From Pseudomonas sp. TTU2014-080ASC (GTDB lineage Bacteria > Pseudomonadota > Gammaproteobacteria > Pseudomonadales > Pseudomonadaceae): a DNA stretch of 64,000 nt. Made by a program: the position numbers and the translations under genes. The stretch is taken from contig NZ_LKKK01000001.1 in NCBI RefSeq assembly GCF_001446935.1, positions 930,001 to 994,000 on the forward strand. The letters are read 5' to 3'. Numbering within the stretch: the first letter of the stretch is position 1; each line of letters starts with the position of its first letter. This document shows positions 38,721 through 47,128 of this stretch, in pieces. Below the pieces are notes generated by a model. The model made no database searches. It saw nothing but the letters and a program-made list of their open reading frames with translations, and had not been told where the DNA came from.

Positions 38721-40214
38721 ATGAAACATCTCAGTGGAATGGACGCAATGTTTCTGCACCTGGAGTCAGCAGAAATGCCGATGCATGTCGGTTCGCTGCA
38801 AGTGCTTGAAGTCCCGGAAGAGCGCCGGGAGGTTTTTTTTGATGACGTCAAAACCTTCGTGGCCGAACGCATGCACCTGGCGTCGGTATTCAACCGCAAA
38901 CTGGCCAACATGCCCTTTGATCTGTCCAACCCGGTCTGGGTGGATGATGAAGACATCGACCTGGACCACCACATCCGCCACATGACGCTGCCCAAACCCG
39001 GTAGCAACCGCCAGTTGCAACAAACCGTGGCCCGCCTGCACTCCAGCCTGCTGGATCGCAGCCGCCCGCTGTGGGAGTTCTACATCATCGACGGGCTCAA
39101 GAGCGGCGAAGTGGCTTTTTACTCAAAGCTGCACCACGCCGCCATTGATGGTCAGGCAGGGATTGAAGTCGGCCGGGCCCTGTTCGACACCGAGCCCAGC
39201 GGCCGAAAAGTCCGCCCACCGCGCGCAAAAATGCGCCGCAATCAGTATCAGCTTGGGGTTGCCGAGCTGGCTGCCGCCGCTGTGCGCAATACCGGCGAGC
39301 AGGCGTTCAAAGCGCTGAAGTTGCTACCTGAAATGGGCCGAGTTTCCTTCAACGCCCTGCGTGGCCGCGAAGGCTCGCTGCTCAGCCAACTGGGCGCGCT
39401 GGTCCAGCCCGAACGCTGGACGGCCCCGCGTACCCCGCTGAATGTAGCGATTACCAACCAGCGCAGTTTTGCCGGACGCACTGTAGCGCTGAAAGAAATC
39501 AAACAAATCGCCAAAACACTCGACGTGTCCCTCAATGACGTGGTGATGGCCACCGTTTCCGGTGCGCTGCGTAACTACCTGCGCGACACCGACGAGCTGC
39601 CCGAACGTTCGATGCATGCGGCTATACCGGCAAGTCTGCGTGAGTCTGGCGATACCTCAGCGAACAACCAAGTCAGTTTGATGATGGTGGATCTGGCCAC
39701 GGACGAGGATGACCCGGCCAGCCGCCTGCAGAAAATCAGCGCAACCATGAAACGCAGCAAACAGTCGCTTAACACCTTCAGGTCTATTTTGCCGACTGAT
39801 TTCCCGGTAATCGCAGCGCCTTGGCTGATCTCGGGCATGGCCTCGCTGTACGGACGCTCCCGCATGGCCAACTGGATGCCGCCATTGGCCAATGTGATCA
39901 TCTCCAATGTCGCCGGCATCCCGGTGCCGCTTTATTTCGCAGGGGCGAAAATCATCAGCTACTACCCGGTATCAATCCCCTGTCACGGCCTGGCCCTGAA
40001 TGTGACGGTCGCCAGCTACAACGGACGCATGGATTACGGTTTGATTGCCTGCCGCAAGGCGCTGCCGGACCTCAACGAACTGGGTGATTACCTGCTTGAG
40101 GAGCACCAGCGCCTGTTCCAGCTGGTCCAGCCCACCGAGCCGGATAACAACACCGTGCATAAGATTACGGATAAACCTGCCAGGCTGGCTCCGCACACCA
40201 AGCGCAAAGCCTAG
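38721..40214 (+). CDS. WS/DGAT wax-ester synthase / acyl-CoA:diacylglycerol acyltransferase
   Basis: A 497-residue bifunctional acyltransferase that esterifies fatty alcohols or diacylglycerol with acyl-CoA for lipid storage. The HHxxxDG catalytic motif is present as HHAAIDG (138-144), preceded by PLWEFYIIDG (about 116-125). The second conserved motif, NDVV, lies near 274. Length is normal for AtfA-like proteins. The ATG at 38721 has GGAG 9 bases upstream. It is the third gene of a probable ligase-hydrolase-synthase unit. The enzyme is known in Acinetobacter, Marinobacter and Alcanivorax and occurs in some pseudomonads. Confidence 0.93.
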   Translation: MKHLSGMDAMFLHLESAEMPMHVGSLQVLEVPEERREVFFDDVKTFVAERMHLASVFNRKLANMPFDLSNPVWVDDEDIDLDHHIRHMTLPKPGSNRQLQQTVARLHSSLLDRSRPLWEFYIIDGLKSGEVAFYSKLHHAAIDGQAGIEVGRALFDTEPSGRKVRPPRAKMRRNQYQLGVAELAAAAVRNTGEQAFKALKLLPEMGRVSFNALRGREGSLLSQLGALVQPERWTAPRTPLNVAITNQRSFAGRTVALKEIKQIAKTLDVSLNDVVMATVSGALRNYLRDTDELPERSMHAAIPASLRESGDTSANNQVSLMMVDLATDEDDPASRLQKISATMKRSKQSLNTFRSILPTDFPVIAAPWLISGMASLYGRSRMANWMPPLANVIISNVAGIPVPLYFAGAKIISYYPVSIPCHGLALNVTVASYNGRMDYGLIACRKALPDLNELGDYLLEEHQRLFQLVQPTEPDNNTVHKITDKPARLAPHTKRKA

Positions 40215-40219
40215 GATCG

Positions 40220-41119
40220 CTACCAGCGATCCAGGCTCTGCATGCACAGATCAATAAAGTGTTGAGCGGCGGGCGAGCGGGTACGCCCGCTCAGCTCAAT
40301 GGTGCTGATCTGCGCTGTAAACGCCCAGCCCGGCACATCAAGTATCACTAACTCACCTGAACGCAGCTCTGCACTCAACTGAGAAACTGGAGCAGGCAAC
40401 CAGGCATTGGTACGCAGCAGGGTTTGTTTAAGCAGCTCATAGTCACTGCTCAACAGGTGCACTTCAGGCGGCAGCCCTGTGGGCTTGGCCAGGTACTGGG
40501 AGATCGGATGGTTCGGTGCCAACTGGCTGGCCGAGAGCATCGGATACTCATACAGCTCCAGCAGACTGACGCCCTTTTTGTCCTGCAGCGGATGGCCGCT
40601 GCGCACAAAAATCGGCGACGGCACCGACTTCAGTTCCTGTACCCGCAGCCCTTCGCTGTCATTCACGCCGTTGAAGCTGGCCAACAACAGATCGAACTGG
40701 CGATTGCGCAACCCCTTAACCAACTCCTCCGGGCTGCCCTCGGTGATATGGATCTGAATCTTCGGGTAAAGGGAAATAAACTCCGGCAGTACCGGACGCA
40801 ATGAAATTTCCCTGATTCCACGCCCCACCCCCAGATTGAGCCTGCCGGTATCGACTTTGCGATATAGCGAGGCCTCCCGCAAAAGATCGTCCACATCGAG
40901 CAGCAGCTTTACACAGCGCGCCAGAATCTGATCGCAGAACGGCGTAGGGTGCATCCCCGTTTTACTCCGGTCGAACAGCTGAACCCCAAGCTCCTCCTCA
41001 AGAATTGCAAGGCTACGCGTGAGCGCTGGCGGGGTGACGTGAAGCGTGTCCGCGGCGCGGTGAATACTGCCGTGGCGGACCACGGCCTGCAGATGCCTGA
41101 GTTGTTTTAATGTCAGCAT
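40220..41119 (-). CDS. LysR-family transcriptional regulator
   Basis: A 299-residue regulator. The N-terminal winged helix-turn-helix (1-60: KQLRHLQAVVRHGSIHRAA, LTRSLAILEEELG) is followed by the effector-binding periplasmic-binding-like domain (about 90-295). It converges on the wax-ester synthase gene with a gap of 5 bp and is separated by about 120 bp from the next gene. It may act on this island, but LysR targets are usually divergent neighbours and none is obvious. Confidence 0.92.
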   Translation of the reverse strand: MLTLKQLRHLQAVVRHGSIHRAADTLHVTPPALTRSLAILEEELGVQLFDRSKTGMHPTPFCDQILARCVKLLLDVDDLLREASLYRKVDTGRLNLGVGRGIREISLRPVLPEFISLYPKIQIHITEGSPEELVKGLRNRQFDLLLASFNGVNDSEGLRVQELKSVPSPIFVRSGHPLQDKKGVSLLELYEYPMLSASQLAPNHPISQYLAKPTGLPPEVHLLSSDYELLKQTLLRTNAWLPAPVSQLSAELRSGELVILDVPGWAFTAQISTIELSGRTRSPAAQHFIDLCMQSLDRW

Positions 41120-41237
41120 TTTTCGGCTCTACACTTGAGCTAATCCAGGCTTAAGTAGCTCATAATTTGACCAGCTCAGGAATACGCGAAAGCACTAGGC
41201 ATATAAGTACTTTCTGATATTGTGATGCACGTGGCCT

Positions 41238-41573
41238 TTATTCGCGGTAGCAGCCAGGCCCCTTGCCAGTCCAGCGTTTAAAGGCTCTGCGGAAGTTGGA
41301 TGGGTCGCTAAACCCCATCTCGAAAGCCAGCTCGGCGATGGGCGTTTTACCGTCCTGCAGACAGCGTAATGCACGCTGACGGCGCTCCTGATCGAGTAAG
41401 CGCTGATAGCACCCACCCTGCTCAGCCAGATAACGGCGCAAACTGCGGCCGCTGACATGCAACTGGCGCGCGGCCTCATCCAAAGAGGGTAACGGCAGCC
41501 CGGACAGCGCCAACAACTGCGTAACCTGGGCGGTCCAGTCAACTCCAGGCGCATTGCGCTTACCGACAGACAT
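41238..41573 (-). CDS. Stand-alone AraC-type DNA-binding protein
   Basis: A 111-residue protein that consists almost only of the two helix-turn-helix motifs of AraC regulators (ARQLHVSGRSLRRYLAEQG and MGFSDPSNFRRAFKRWTG, about residues 30-105). The N-terminal sensor domain normally present in the family is missing. The ATG at 41573 follows the stop of the hydrolase gene at 41582 within 9 bases, so translation is probably coupled. It is either a remnant of a longer regulator or a small DNA-binding protein in its own right. Confidence 0.75.
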   Translation of the reverse strand: MSVGKRNAPGVDWTAQVTQLLALSGLPLPSLDEAARQLHVSGRSLRRYLAEQGGCYQRLLDQERRQRALRCLQDGKTPIAELAFEMGFSDPSNFRRAFKRWTGKGPGCYRE

Positions 41574-41581
41574 AACCGAAC

Positions 41582-42523
41582 TCAACTACGCAAAAAGGCC
41601 AGAGTGTCAGCCGCACTTTGTTCGGGAATTTCTTCCATGGGGATATGCCCGACACCGGGGTACGTCACCACGCGAATGCCGGGGAGATCTCGCTGCCACA
41701 ACGCCACATGCTCCGGTGAAATCCACCGGTCTAACTCCCCCCAAAGCAACAATGCCGGAGCTTTGACCGCAGCAATCCGCGTAGCAGAGTTTTGAAGTTC
41801 ATTGCGGTTGACCTGCAACAGCACGCGGAAGATCTCCATCATCGCCCGCCTATTACCTGGACGTCGGCTCAGGTCGTAATACCGATCCACCACGCCGGGT
41901 TTAACCCGCCCCGGATCGCCGTATACCTCACGCATCGCCTGACTGATCAGCGCTCTGGGCATCCACAACGGCATGGCCAGCGTCGCACCGGGCAACGCCG
42001 CTGAAGCGATCATCCAGGGTACCTTGCGCATGGGGTAGCCCGCAGGGTCAATCAACACCAGCTTCTCCACACGCTGCGGGTGCGCCAGGGCGAAATTCCA
42101 AGCGATGTAACCGCCCAACGAGTTGCCGATTAAACTGGCTTTCTCAACGCCAAGGTGGTCAAGTAGCATCATCAAAACGCCCAGCATGCGCTCAGCAAAA
42201 TAACCGCCCCCCTTGCTCGGAGCCCCAGTCAGACCAAACCCTGGCAAATCCAAGCGAATAACCCGGTAATTGTCCTGAAAGAACGGCACCCACTCATCCC
42301 AAGTGTGCAGTGAGGACGCCACCCCGTGCATCATGACCACTACGGGTTTATCGGCACACCCTTCATCGCGGTAATGCACGGTAAAGTCATCCAGTTCGAC
42401 ATAGCACGAGCCCGACTGTGGATGGCCATAGCGGTTAATCAGACCTGCAAGCGGCAGCTCGCCAAAGCCAAAACGTGCCAGCCCAGTGGCCAACGGAGCG
42501 GGTGCAATAATTGGGGCATTCAC
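41582..42523 (-). CDS. Alpha/beta hydrolase
   Basis: A 313-residue alpha/beta hydrolase of the epoxide-hydrolase/haloalkane-dehalogenase-like group. The oxyanion motif MMHGVASS lies near 63-70, the nucleophile elbow GNSLGG near 135-140, the acid in GELDRWIS, and the His in GVGHIPMEE near 293. No signal peptide. The substrate cannot be read from the sequence. A short AraC-type gene is coupled to its stop codon, and a TetR gene lies upstream on the same strand, suggesting local control of this hydrolase. Confidence 0.88.
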   Translation of the reverse strand: MNAPIIAPAPLATGLARFGFGELPLAGLINRYGHPQSGSCYVELDDFTVHYRDEGCADKPVVVMMHGVASSLHTWDEWVPFFQDNYRVIRLDLPGFGLTGAPSKGGGYFAERMLGVLMMLLDHLGVEKASLIGNSLGGYIAWNFALAHPQRVEKLVLIDPAGYPMRKVPWMIASAALPGATLAMPLWMPRALISQAMREVYGDPGRVKPGVVDRYYDLSRRPGNRRAMMEIFRVLLQVNRNELQNSATRIAAVKAPALLLWGELDRWISPEHVALWQRDLPGIRVVTYPGVGHIPMEEIPEQSAADTLAFLRS

Positions 42524-42597
42524 GGGCGAACCTCACATCGGTAAAGGGATAGCGCTGTTATCGCACGCCGACAGGCACTTGCCGCCCCAACCTTGGA

Positions 42598-43269
42598 TTA
42601 GCCCTGCTCAGGGCATAACGCAGCGATTAACAGGTCACTCAGAATCCGTTTAGCCTCCTCAATTTCTTCACGACTCGCCGCACGTCCCAGCAAGTCCAGT
42701 GAGGAAGATTCCAGCGCCCACAGCAAGGCGCGATAGGTCAGGGTTTCAGTCGGCTTGCTAATACCATCCAAACGCTCCGCCAGCAGACGCGCCATTTCCT
42801 CATGGGCACGCTGACGATGGGCAGCCAGCGGCGAATCTGCACGCAGCGCCTCCTCCTGCATCAGACGAATGATCGCGCCAACGGCCAAGTGGTAGTCAAA
42901 AAAACGCGCCACCATGCTGCGCAGCCAGGCCTGCGGACTACCCGCGACGCTCTGCATCTCGGCAAAGCGCGACAACAACAAGCCCACAGCGGTCTGGTAG
43001 ATGGCTTCCAGCACCTCAATCTTGTTGTCGAAATATTTATAAAACGTCCGCCGCGACACATTGGCCGCTAGCAGAAGGTCATTCACCGTGGTGTCCTGCA
43101 AGCCTTTACGAGTGAACACAGGAATCGCCGCGAGTTGAATATTGGTGCGCTGCAGATGCCCCACCAGCGGTCCTTCGCCGCCCTGTTCCTGGGCAAGCGC
43201 GCCGTAGCCGCCAAGGTCTTCAAACACCGCGCGAACCACACCTAACTCAGCGTCAACCTGCTGCATCAT
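42598..43269 (-). CDS. TetR-family transcriptional regulator
   Basis: A 223-residue regulator with the TetR helix-turn-helix at about 45-90 (TTVNDLLLAANVSRRTFYKYF) and a helical ligand domain after it. An N-terminal extension of about 40 residues before the domain looks coding by codon use. A GTG at 43164 with AAGGA upstream would give a more typical 188-residue protein, so the true start is open. It is divergent from the hypothetical gene at 43350 and about 75 bp upstream of the hydrolase. Confidence 0.85.
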   Translation of the reverse strand: MMQQVDAELGVVRAVFEDLGGYGALAQEQGGEGPLVGHLQRTNIQLAAIPVFTRKGLQDTTVNDLLLAANVSRRTFYKYFDNKIEVLEAIYQTAVGLLLSRFAEMQSVAGSPQAWLRSMVARFFDYHLAVGAIIRLMQEEALRADSPLAAHRQRAHEEMARLLAERLDGISKPTETLTYRALLWALESSSLDLLGRAASREEIEEAKRILSDLLIAALCPEQG

Positions 43270-43349
43270 TAATTTCCCAACCAAGGCCCGGTGACGGCAG
43301 CCAAGCAAGCTGGTTACTCTTAGCCAGCCATCACCGCAGGATCGTTACA

Positions 43350-44219
43350 GTGCCGACTACGCTAACACTCCGCTGGCCCTTCCCGCTGGCCATCCTTTTA
43401 CTGGTTTTGCTAACGCCCCTGCAGGCGGCGGAACTGTTTTATCTCGGCCATAAAATCCCGGATATCCACAAGCCCTGGCGCAGCGGCGATTATCAGCAGT
43501 TGCTGGAAGCACTGGAGCAAGTCAATACGACTCAGCTCAACGCCCTGCCCCGGCGTAGCGGCGAGTTCACCGGGCCGATCTATGAGCGCATGGTCAGCGA
43601 AGAAAATTTCCGCCCACAGCTGAACATCTACGCGCCACTGGAACTGCGCCAGAATGAAGCCCGAGAGGTACTGTTCCGGTTAAAGGAACTGATGCGCCTG
43701 TATTTCGACTTCCGCGCTGTGCAGCAGCCGTATGCGGCCGAAGCGTTGAGTTTGATGAGTTACTCGCTGCGCCAACAGGCCGTGCTATTCACCCTCACCA
43801 CCGAGTTCTGGACCACTCTGTCGCAGACTGAGCAAACCAACCCCGTGCGCTTGCAAGGCTTGCAGGAAACCAAAGAAGCAGCCGCCATGCTCACCTCCAG
43901 CGCGCTGGATTACCTGGGGCTGACCCAACAATTTGGCCGCAAAGAACTGGAGTTATACGCTGCCGAACTCAGCAAACAGCTACCCGAGCTGTTTGTGCAC
44001 CTGACTGGCGATGTACGCCATAACCTGCTGCAGCGTGTCGCTGAGCTGGCCAGCCAGCATCCTTATAGCGCAGTGCAGAGCAGCATGAGACAACTTGAGC
44101 CGGTGCTTGTCGCCATCGAGCAGGATGTCCAAGCCAAACTGGCCGCCGCCAACGCCAAACCCGCTGCTAAGCCTAAAGCTCAGATAGATCTGTCCCTGCC
44201 TGCGCAATCAATTCAATAG
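43350..44219 (+). CDS. Hypothetical exported protein
   Basis: A 289-residue protein that I do not recognise. An N-terminal signal peptide (PFPLAILLLVLLTPLQA, cleavage near residue 27) is clear. The remainder is helical, with amphipathic heptad-like stretches at about 100-260 and an Ala/Lys/Pro-rich tail, so it is probably a soluble periplasmic protein. The GTG start at 43350 has GGAT about 8 bases upstream. The 3' end overlaps that of the MalT-like regulator by 12 bp on the opposite strand, so no terminator separates them. It is divergent from the TetR gene. Confidence 0.7.
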   Translation: MPTTLTLRWPFPLAILLLVLLTPLQAAELFYLGHKIPDIHKPWRSGDYQQLLEALEQVNTTQLNALPRRSGEFTGPIYERMVSEENFRPQLNIYAPLELRQNEAREVLFRLKELMRLYFDFRAVQQPYAAEALSLMSYSLRQQAVLFTLTTEFWTTLSQTEQTNPVRLQGLQETKEAAAMLTSSALDYLGLTQQFGRKELELYAAELSKQLPELFVHLTGDVRHNLLQRVAELASQHPYSAVQSSMRQLEPVLVAIEQDVQAKLAAANAKPAAKPKAQIDLSLPAQSIQ

Positions 44220-46937
44220 GCCCAGTTCTGTCGCTCTGGCCACGGCCTGAGTGCGACGTTCAACACCCAATTTGCTGTTGATATGGCGAGCATGAGTCTT
44301 CACGGTATGCAGCGAGATAAACAGCTTCTCGCTGATTTCCTGGTTGGAGCAGCCCTGCGCAATCAGCTGCAAGACAGACAACTCACGGCTGCTCAACGGT
44401 TCAATCAGATCCGTTTCCGACTCGCCCGCTGCGGCGGCCATAAGAACTGGCGGCAGCAGATTAAGCAGATCATCCCGCAAGGACGATGACGGCACTTCGT
44501 TCAGTTGGCGGCGCAGCCAATCAGCCTGCTCGCGGATCAGCTCAGCAAAAGGCAGCAGGCCTCCGCCAGAAGCATTCTGCACCGCACTACGCAGTTGATA
44601 GCGGGCCTCGTCTTCGCGCCCCCGCTGCAACAACAACCGGGTCAGTTGGGTTTGCGCAGCCACAGCCACCAGCCCACCGCCGTCACTCTGATCTTGCAAG
44701 ATCAGCCCGCGCAAGCGCTGCTCGGCCTCGTGATACAGACCGGAGGAACACTCGAGTGAGGCCAGTAAAATTTGGATGTGCATGGCGATCTGCGGATGAA
44801 ACTCCGGGGCCGCCGCCGCTTGCTGCCCGCAATAAGCCAACAACAGACGCTTAAGCCAAGCCCCAGCCAGTTCACTCTGCCCCTGACGCAGCCATAGTTC
44901 ACATTTAACCAAGGTAATCATGGCCAGGTGGTAAACCGGCGGCACATCCCAGATGTGCATCAAACGCTCAACCTCTGCCAGGCAGGCGAACGCGCGGCTG
45001 AGGTTGCCACAGCGCCCCTCAAGATTGGCCAACACGCAGTAGCCGATCAGCACACTGATATCCCGACAGGCTTTAGCCTCAGCAATACCAGCCAACAGAC
45101 GCTCGCGGGCAGCCTCAGGCTGCAATCGCAGGCTAAGCAGATAGCCTTCATAAAGCATCAACCGACCACGAATAGCGTACTGTTTCTGGGCTGATAGGCG
45201 CGCAACGCACTGCTGCCCGGCCTGCACCTCTTGCATAGCCCGGAGGATTTCGCCTCTGGCCTGCAGCACCCGTGCCCGGTCGTAATGCGTCAGCGCTTCA
45301 AACAACGGATTACCCACTCGCTGTGCCAACTCCAGGGCATCTCGATTAAGCCCTCTGGCGCGCCATAAATCGCCTTGCACCACGGCGAGATTGGATAAGG
45401 TCGAGAGGCATAACAAGCGTTGACCATAGCGATCAGTAGGCAGGCAGCTCAGCGCCTCCGTGCAATAACTGCGTGCTTTGGCCGTATCACCGCGGCCCCT
45501 GGCAATTACTCCGCTTAAAGCCAGCCACTGCGCCAGCAAAGACTCATGCTCAGCAGGCTCGCGCCCCGGCAAGTAGCGCTCAAGGCGCATCAATAAATCT
45601 TCCGCCGCATCCAGCTGGCAGGCCATGGTCAGTGCCCAGCTGTACATCAGAATCAGGCGTGGCGTGCTGATCAGCAGGCTGTCCGGCAAGTCCATCTTCC
45701 AACGCAGTAAGGTGGCGACATTCTGCTCACCCAATAGCTGATCTTCAGACAGGTTCTGCACCAAATTGGCCGCCACATCGGGCTGCCCCGCGCGCAACGC
45801 CTGCTCAATCGCCTCATCCAGCAATCCCTGGCCACTGAACCAGCGGCAGGCACGCAGATGCAGACTCGGAGACGGTTGCAGACGGCTGCGCAGCAAATCT
45901 GAAAACAGGTGGTGATAGCGAAACCATTTGCCCTGCTCATCCAGTGGAACCAGGAAAACCTGATGCGCCTGCAGATGCTGGAGGATGGCTGCGCTGTCCA
46001 TCGCATCACGCAAGGCGTCGCACAGATCGGCGCAGAAGCGTTCCTGGCTGGCAGTCTGATAAAGGAAAGTCTGCACCTCGGGCGGCTGTCGTTCGATGAC
46101 TTCTTCAAGCAAGTAGTCATGGATCAGCTCATTGCTGCCCTGCAGCAACACAGGTAACGCATCTGTGCTGTGTGCCTCGCCCGCCGCCAGTGACCACAAA
46201 CGCAGGCCAGCGACCCAACCCTCACTGCGCTGCAGCAAAATGGCCCGCTCCTCCGCGGATAACTCAGTGCCTTGGTTTGCCAGCAGCTCGCAGCATTCCG
46301 CGTCGGTCAGGCGCAGATCCTGTTCATTCAGTTCCAGTAACTGGCGGGACAAACGCAACCGCGCGAAATGCCAGTCCGGACGTTGGCGGCTGGTGACCAG
46401 CATGGCTAATCCAGCCGGCAGGTGATTGAGTAGAAATTGCAGGCTGCGATCCAGAACCGGTCCCTGCGCCAGATGGTAATCATCAATCACCAGCAACAGT
46501 GGCTGTTCGGGATCAAGCCGCAGCGCCAGTTCATCCAGTAGATCATCCATCCACTGTTCAAAGGCAAACGGCTGATGGCGCTGACGCAAGCGCAATAGCG
46601 AAAGCGCTTCTTGCCCCACGCCGGGATAAAACTGTTGCAGCCCGCACACCAGCCGCTCCAGAAAGCGCCCCGGCTCACTGTCACGGGCACTCAGGCCAAG
46701 CCAAAGGCTATGCCAATGCTCTGGTAGGTGCTCACAAAATTCGATGGCTAACGAGCTTTTGCCAAAGCCCGCCGGTGCACTGATAAGCAGTAAACGCCCG
46801 CTGATTCCTTGCAGCAGGTGCTCACATAAACGCGGACGCGGCACATACCCCAACGGCAACGGCGGGCGAAAAAATGCGCTGCCAGCATGGATAGTGCCAG
46901 AAGATGGCGTTCCCGGATTTCGTGACAAGTCTGGCAT
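44208..46937 (-). CDS. MalT-like LuxR regulator (909 residues)
   Basis: A large STAND-type activator. It has Walker A APAGFGKS (54-61), Walker B LLLVIDDYH near 150, a SEGWVAGLRL motif near 263, TPR-like helical repeats at about 380-820, and the LuxR helix-turn-helix at the C-terminus (SSRELSVLQLIAQ, LHTVKTHARHINSKLG). The ATG at 46937 has GGAAGAGG upstream; an 11-codon extension is rejected. It lies downstream of the second DUF1302-DUF1329 pair and is its likely regulator. Its terminal region is very similar to the short regulator at 25896-26972. Confidence 0.92.
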   Translation of the reverse strand: MPDLSRNPGTPSSGTIHAGSAFFRPPLPLGYVPRPRLCEHLLQGISGRLLLISAPAGFGKSSLAIEFCEHLPEHWHSLWLGLSARDSEPGRFLERLVCGLQQFYPGVGQEALSLLRLRQRHQPFAFEQWMDDLLDELALRLDPEQPLLLVIDDYHLAQGPVLDRSLQFLLNHLPAGLAMLVTSRQRPDWHFARLRLSRQLLELNEQDLRLTDAECCELLANQGTELSAEERAILLQRSEGWVAGLRLWSLAAGEAHSTDALPVLLQGSNELIHDYLLEEVIERQPPEVQTFLYQTASQERFCADLCDALRDAMDSAAILQHLQAHQVFLVPLDEQGKWFRYHHLFSDLLRSRLQPSPSLHLRACRWFSGQGLLDEAIEQALRAGQPDVAANLVQNLSEDQLLGEQNVATLLRWKMDLPDSLLISTPRLILMYSWALTMACQLDAAEDLLMRLERYLPGREPAEHESLLAQWLALSGVIARGRGDTAKARSYCTEALSCLPTDRYGQRLLCLSTLSNLAVVQGDLWRARGLNRDALELAQRVGNPLFEALTHYDRARVLQARGEILRAMQEVQAGQQCVARLSAQKQYAIRGRLMLYEGYLLSLRLQPEAARERLLAGIAEAKACRDISVLIGYCVLANLEGRCGNLSRAFACLAEVERLMHIWDVPPVYHLAMITLVKCELWLRQGQSELAGAWLKRLLLAYCGQQAAAAPEFHPQIAMHIQILLASLECSSGLYHEAEQRLRGLILQDQSDGGGLVAVAAQTQLTRLLLQRGREDEARYQLRSAVQNASGGGLLPFAELIREQADWLRRQLNEVPSSSLRDDLLNLLPPVLMAAAAGESETDLIEPLSSRELSVLQLIAQGCSNQEISEKLFISLHTVKTHARHINSKLGVERRTQAVARATELGLLN

Positions 46938-47082
46938 CAACCTCTTCCTGTGGTGAGCGTGCTGAAACACATCCAGAGGCCCGAAGACTATCGGTTTGTT
47001 TTTACGATTTGAATAGTCGACGCCAAGATAATGGCATATTCATATCACCCCAGAACACCTAATTCGTTAAAAATCCGGGCAT

Positions 47083-47111
47083 AAAAAAACCGGCCCTGAG
47101 GCCGGTTTTTT
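47083..47111 (-). terminator. Rho-independent terminator after DUF1329 copy 2
   Basis: AAAAAACCGGCC and GGCCGGTTTTTT form a strong stem around CTGA. It lies 18 bp downstream of the DUF1329 stop and ends the DUF1302-DUF1329 transcript before the LuxR gene. Confidence 0.92.
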
Positions 47112-47128
47112 CGTACTGCGTGCAGTGC

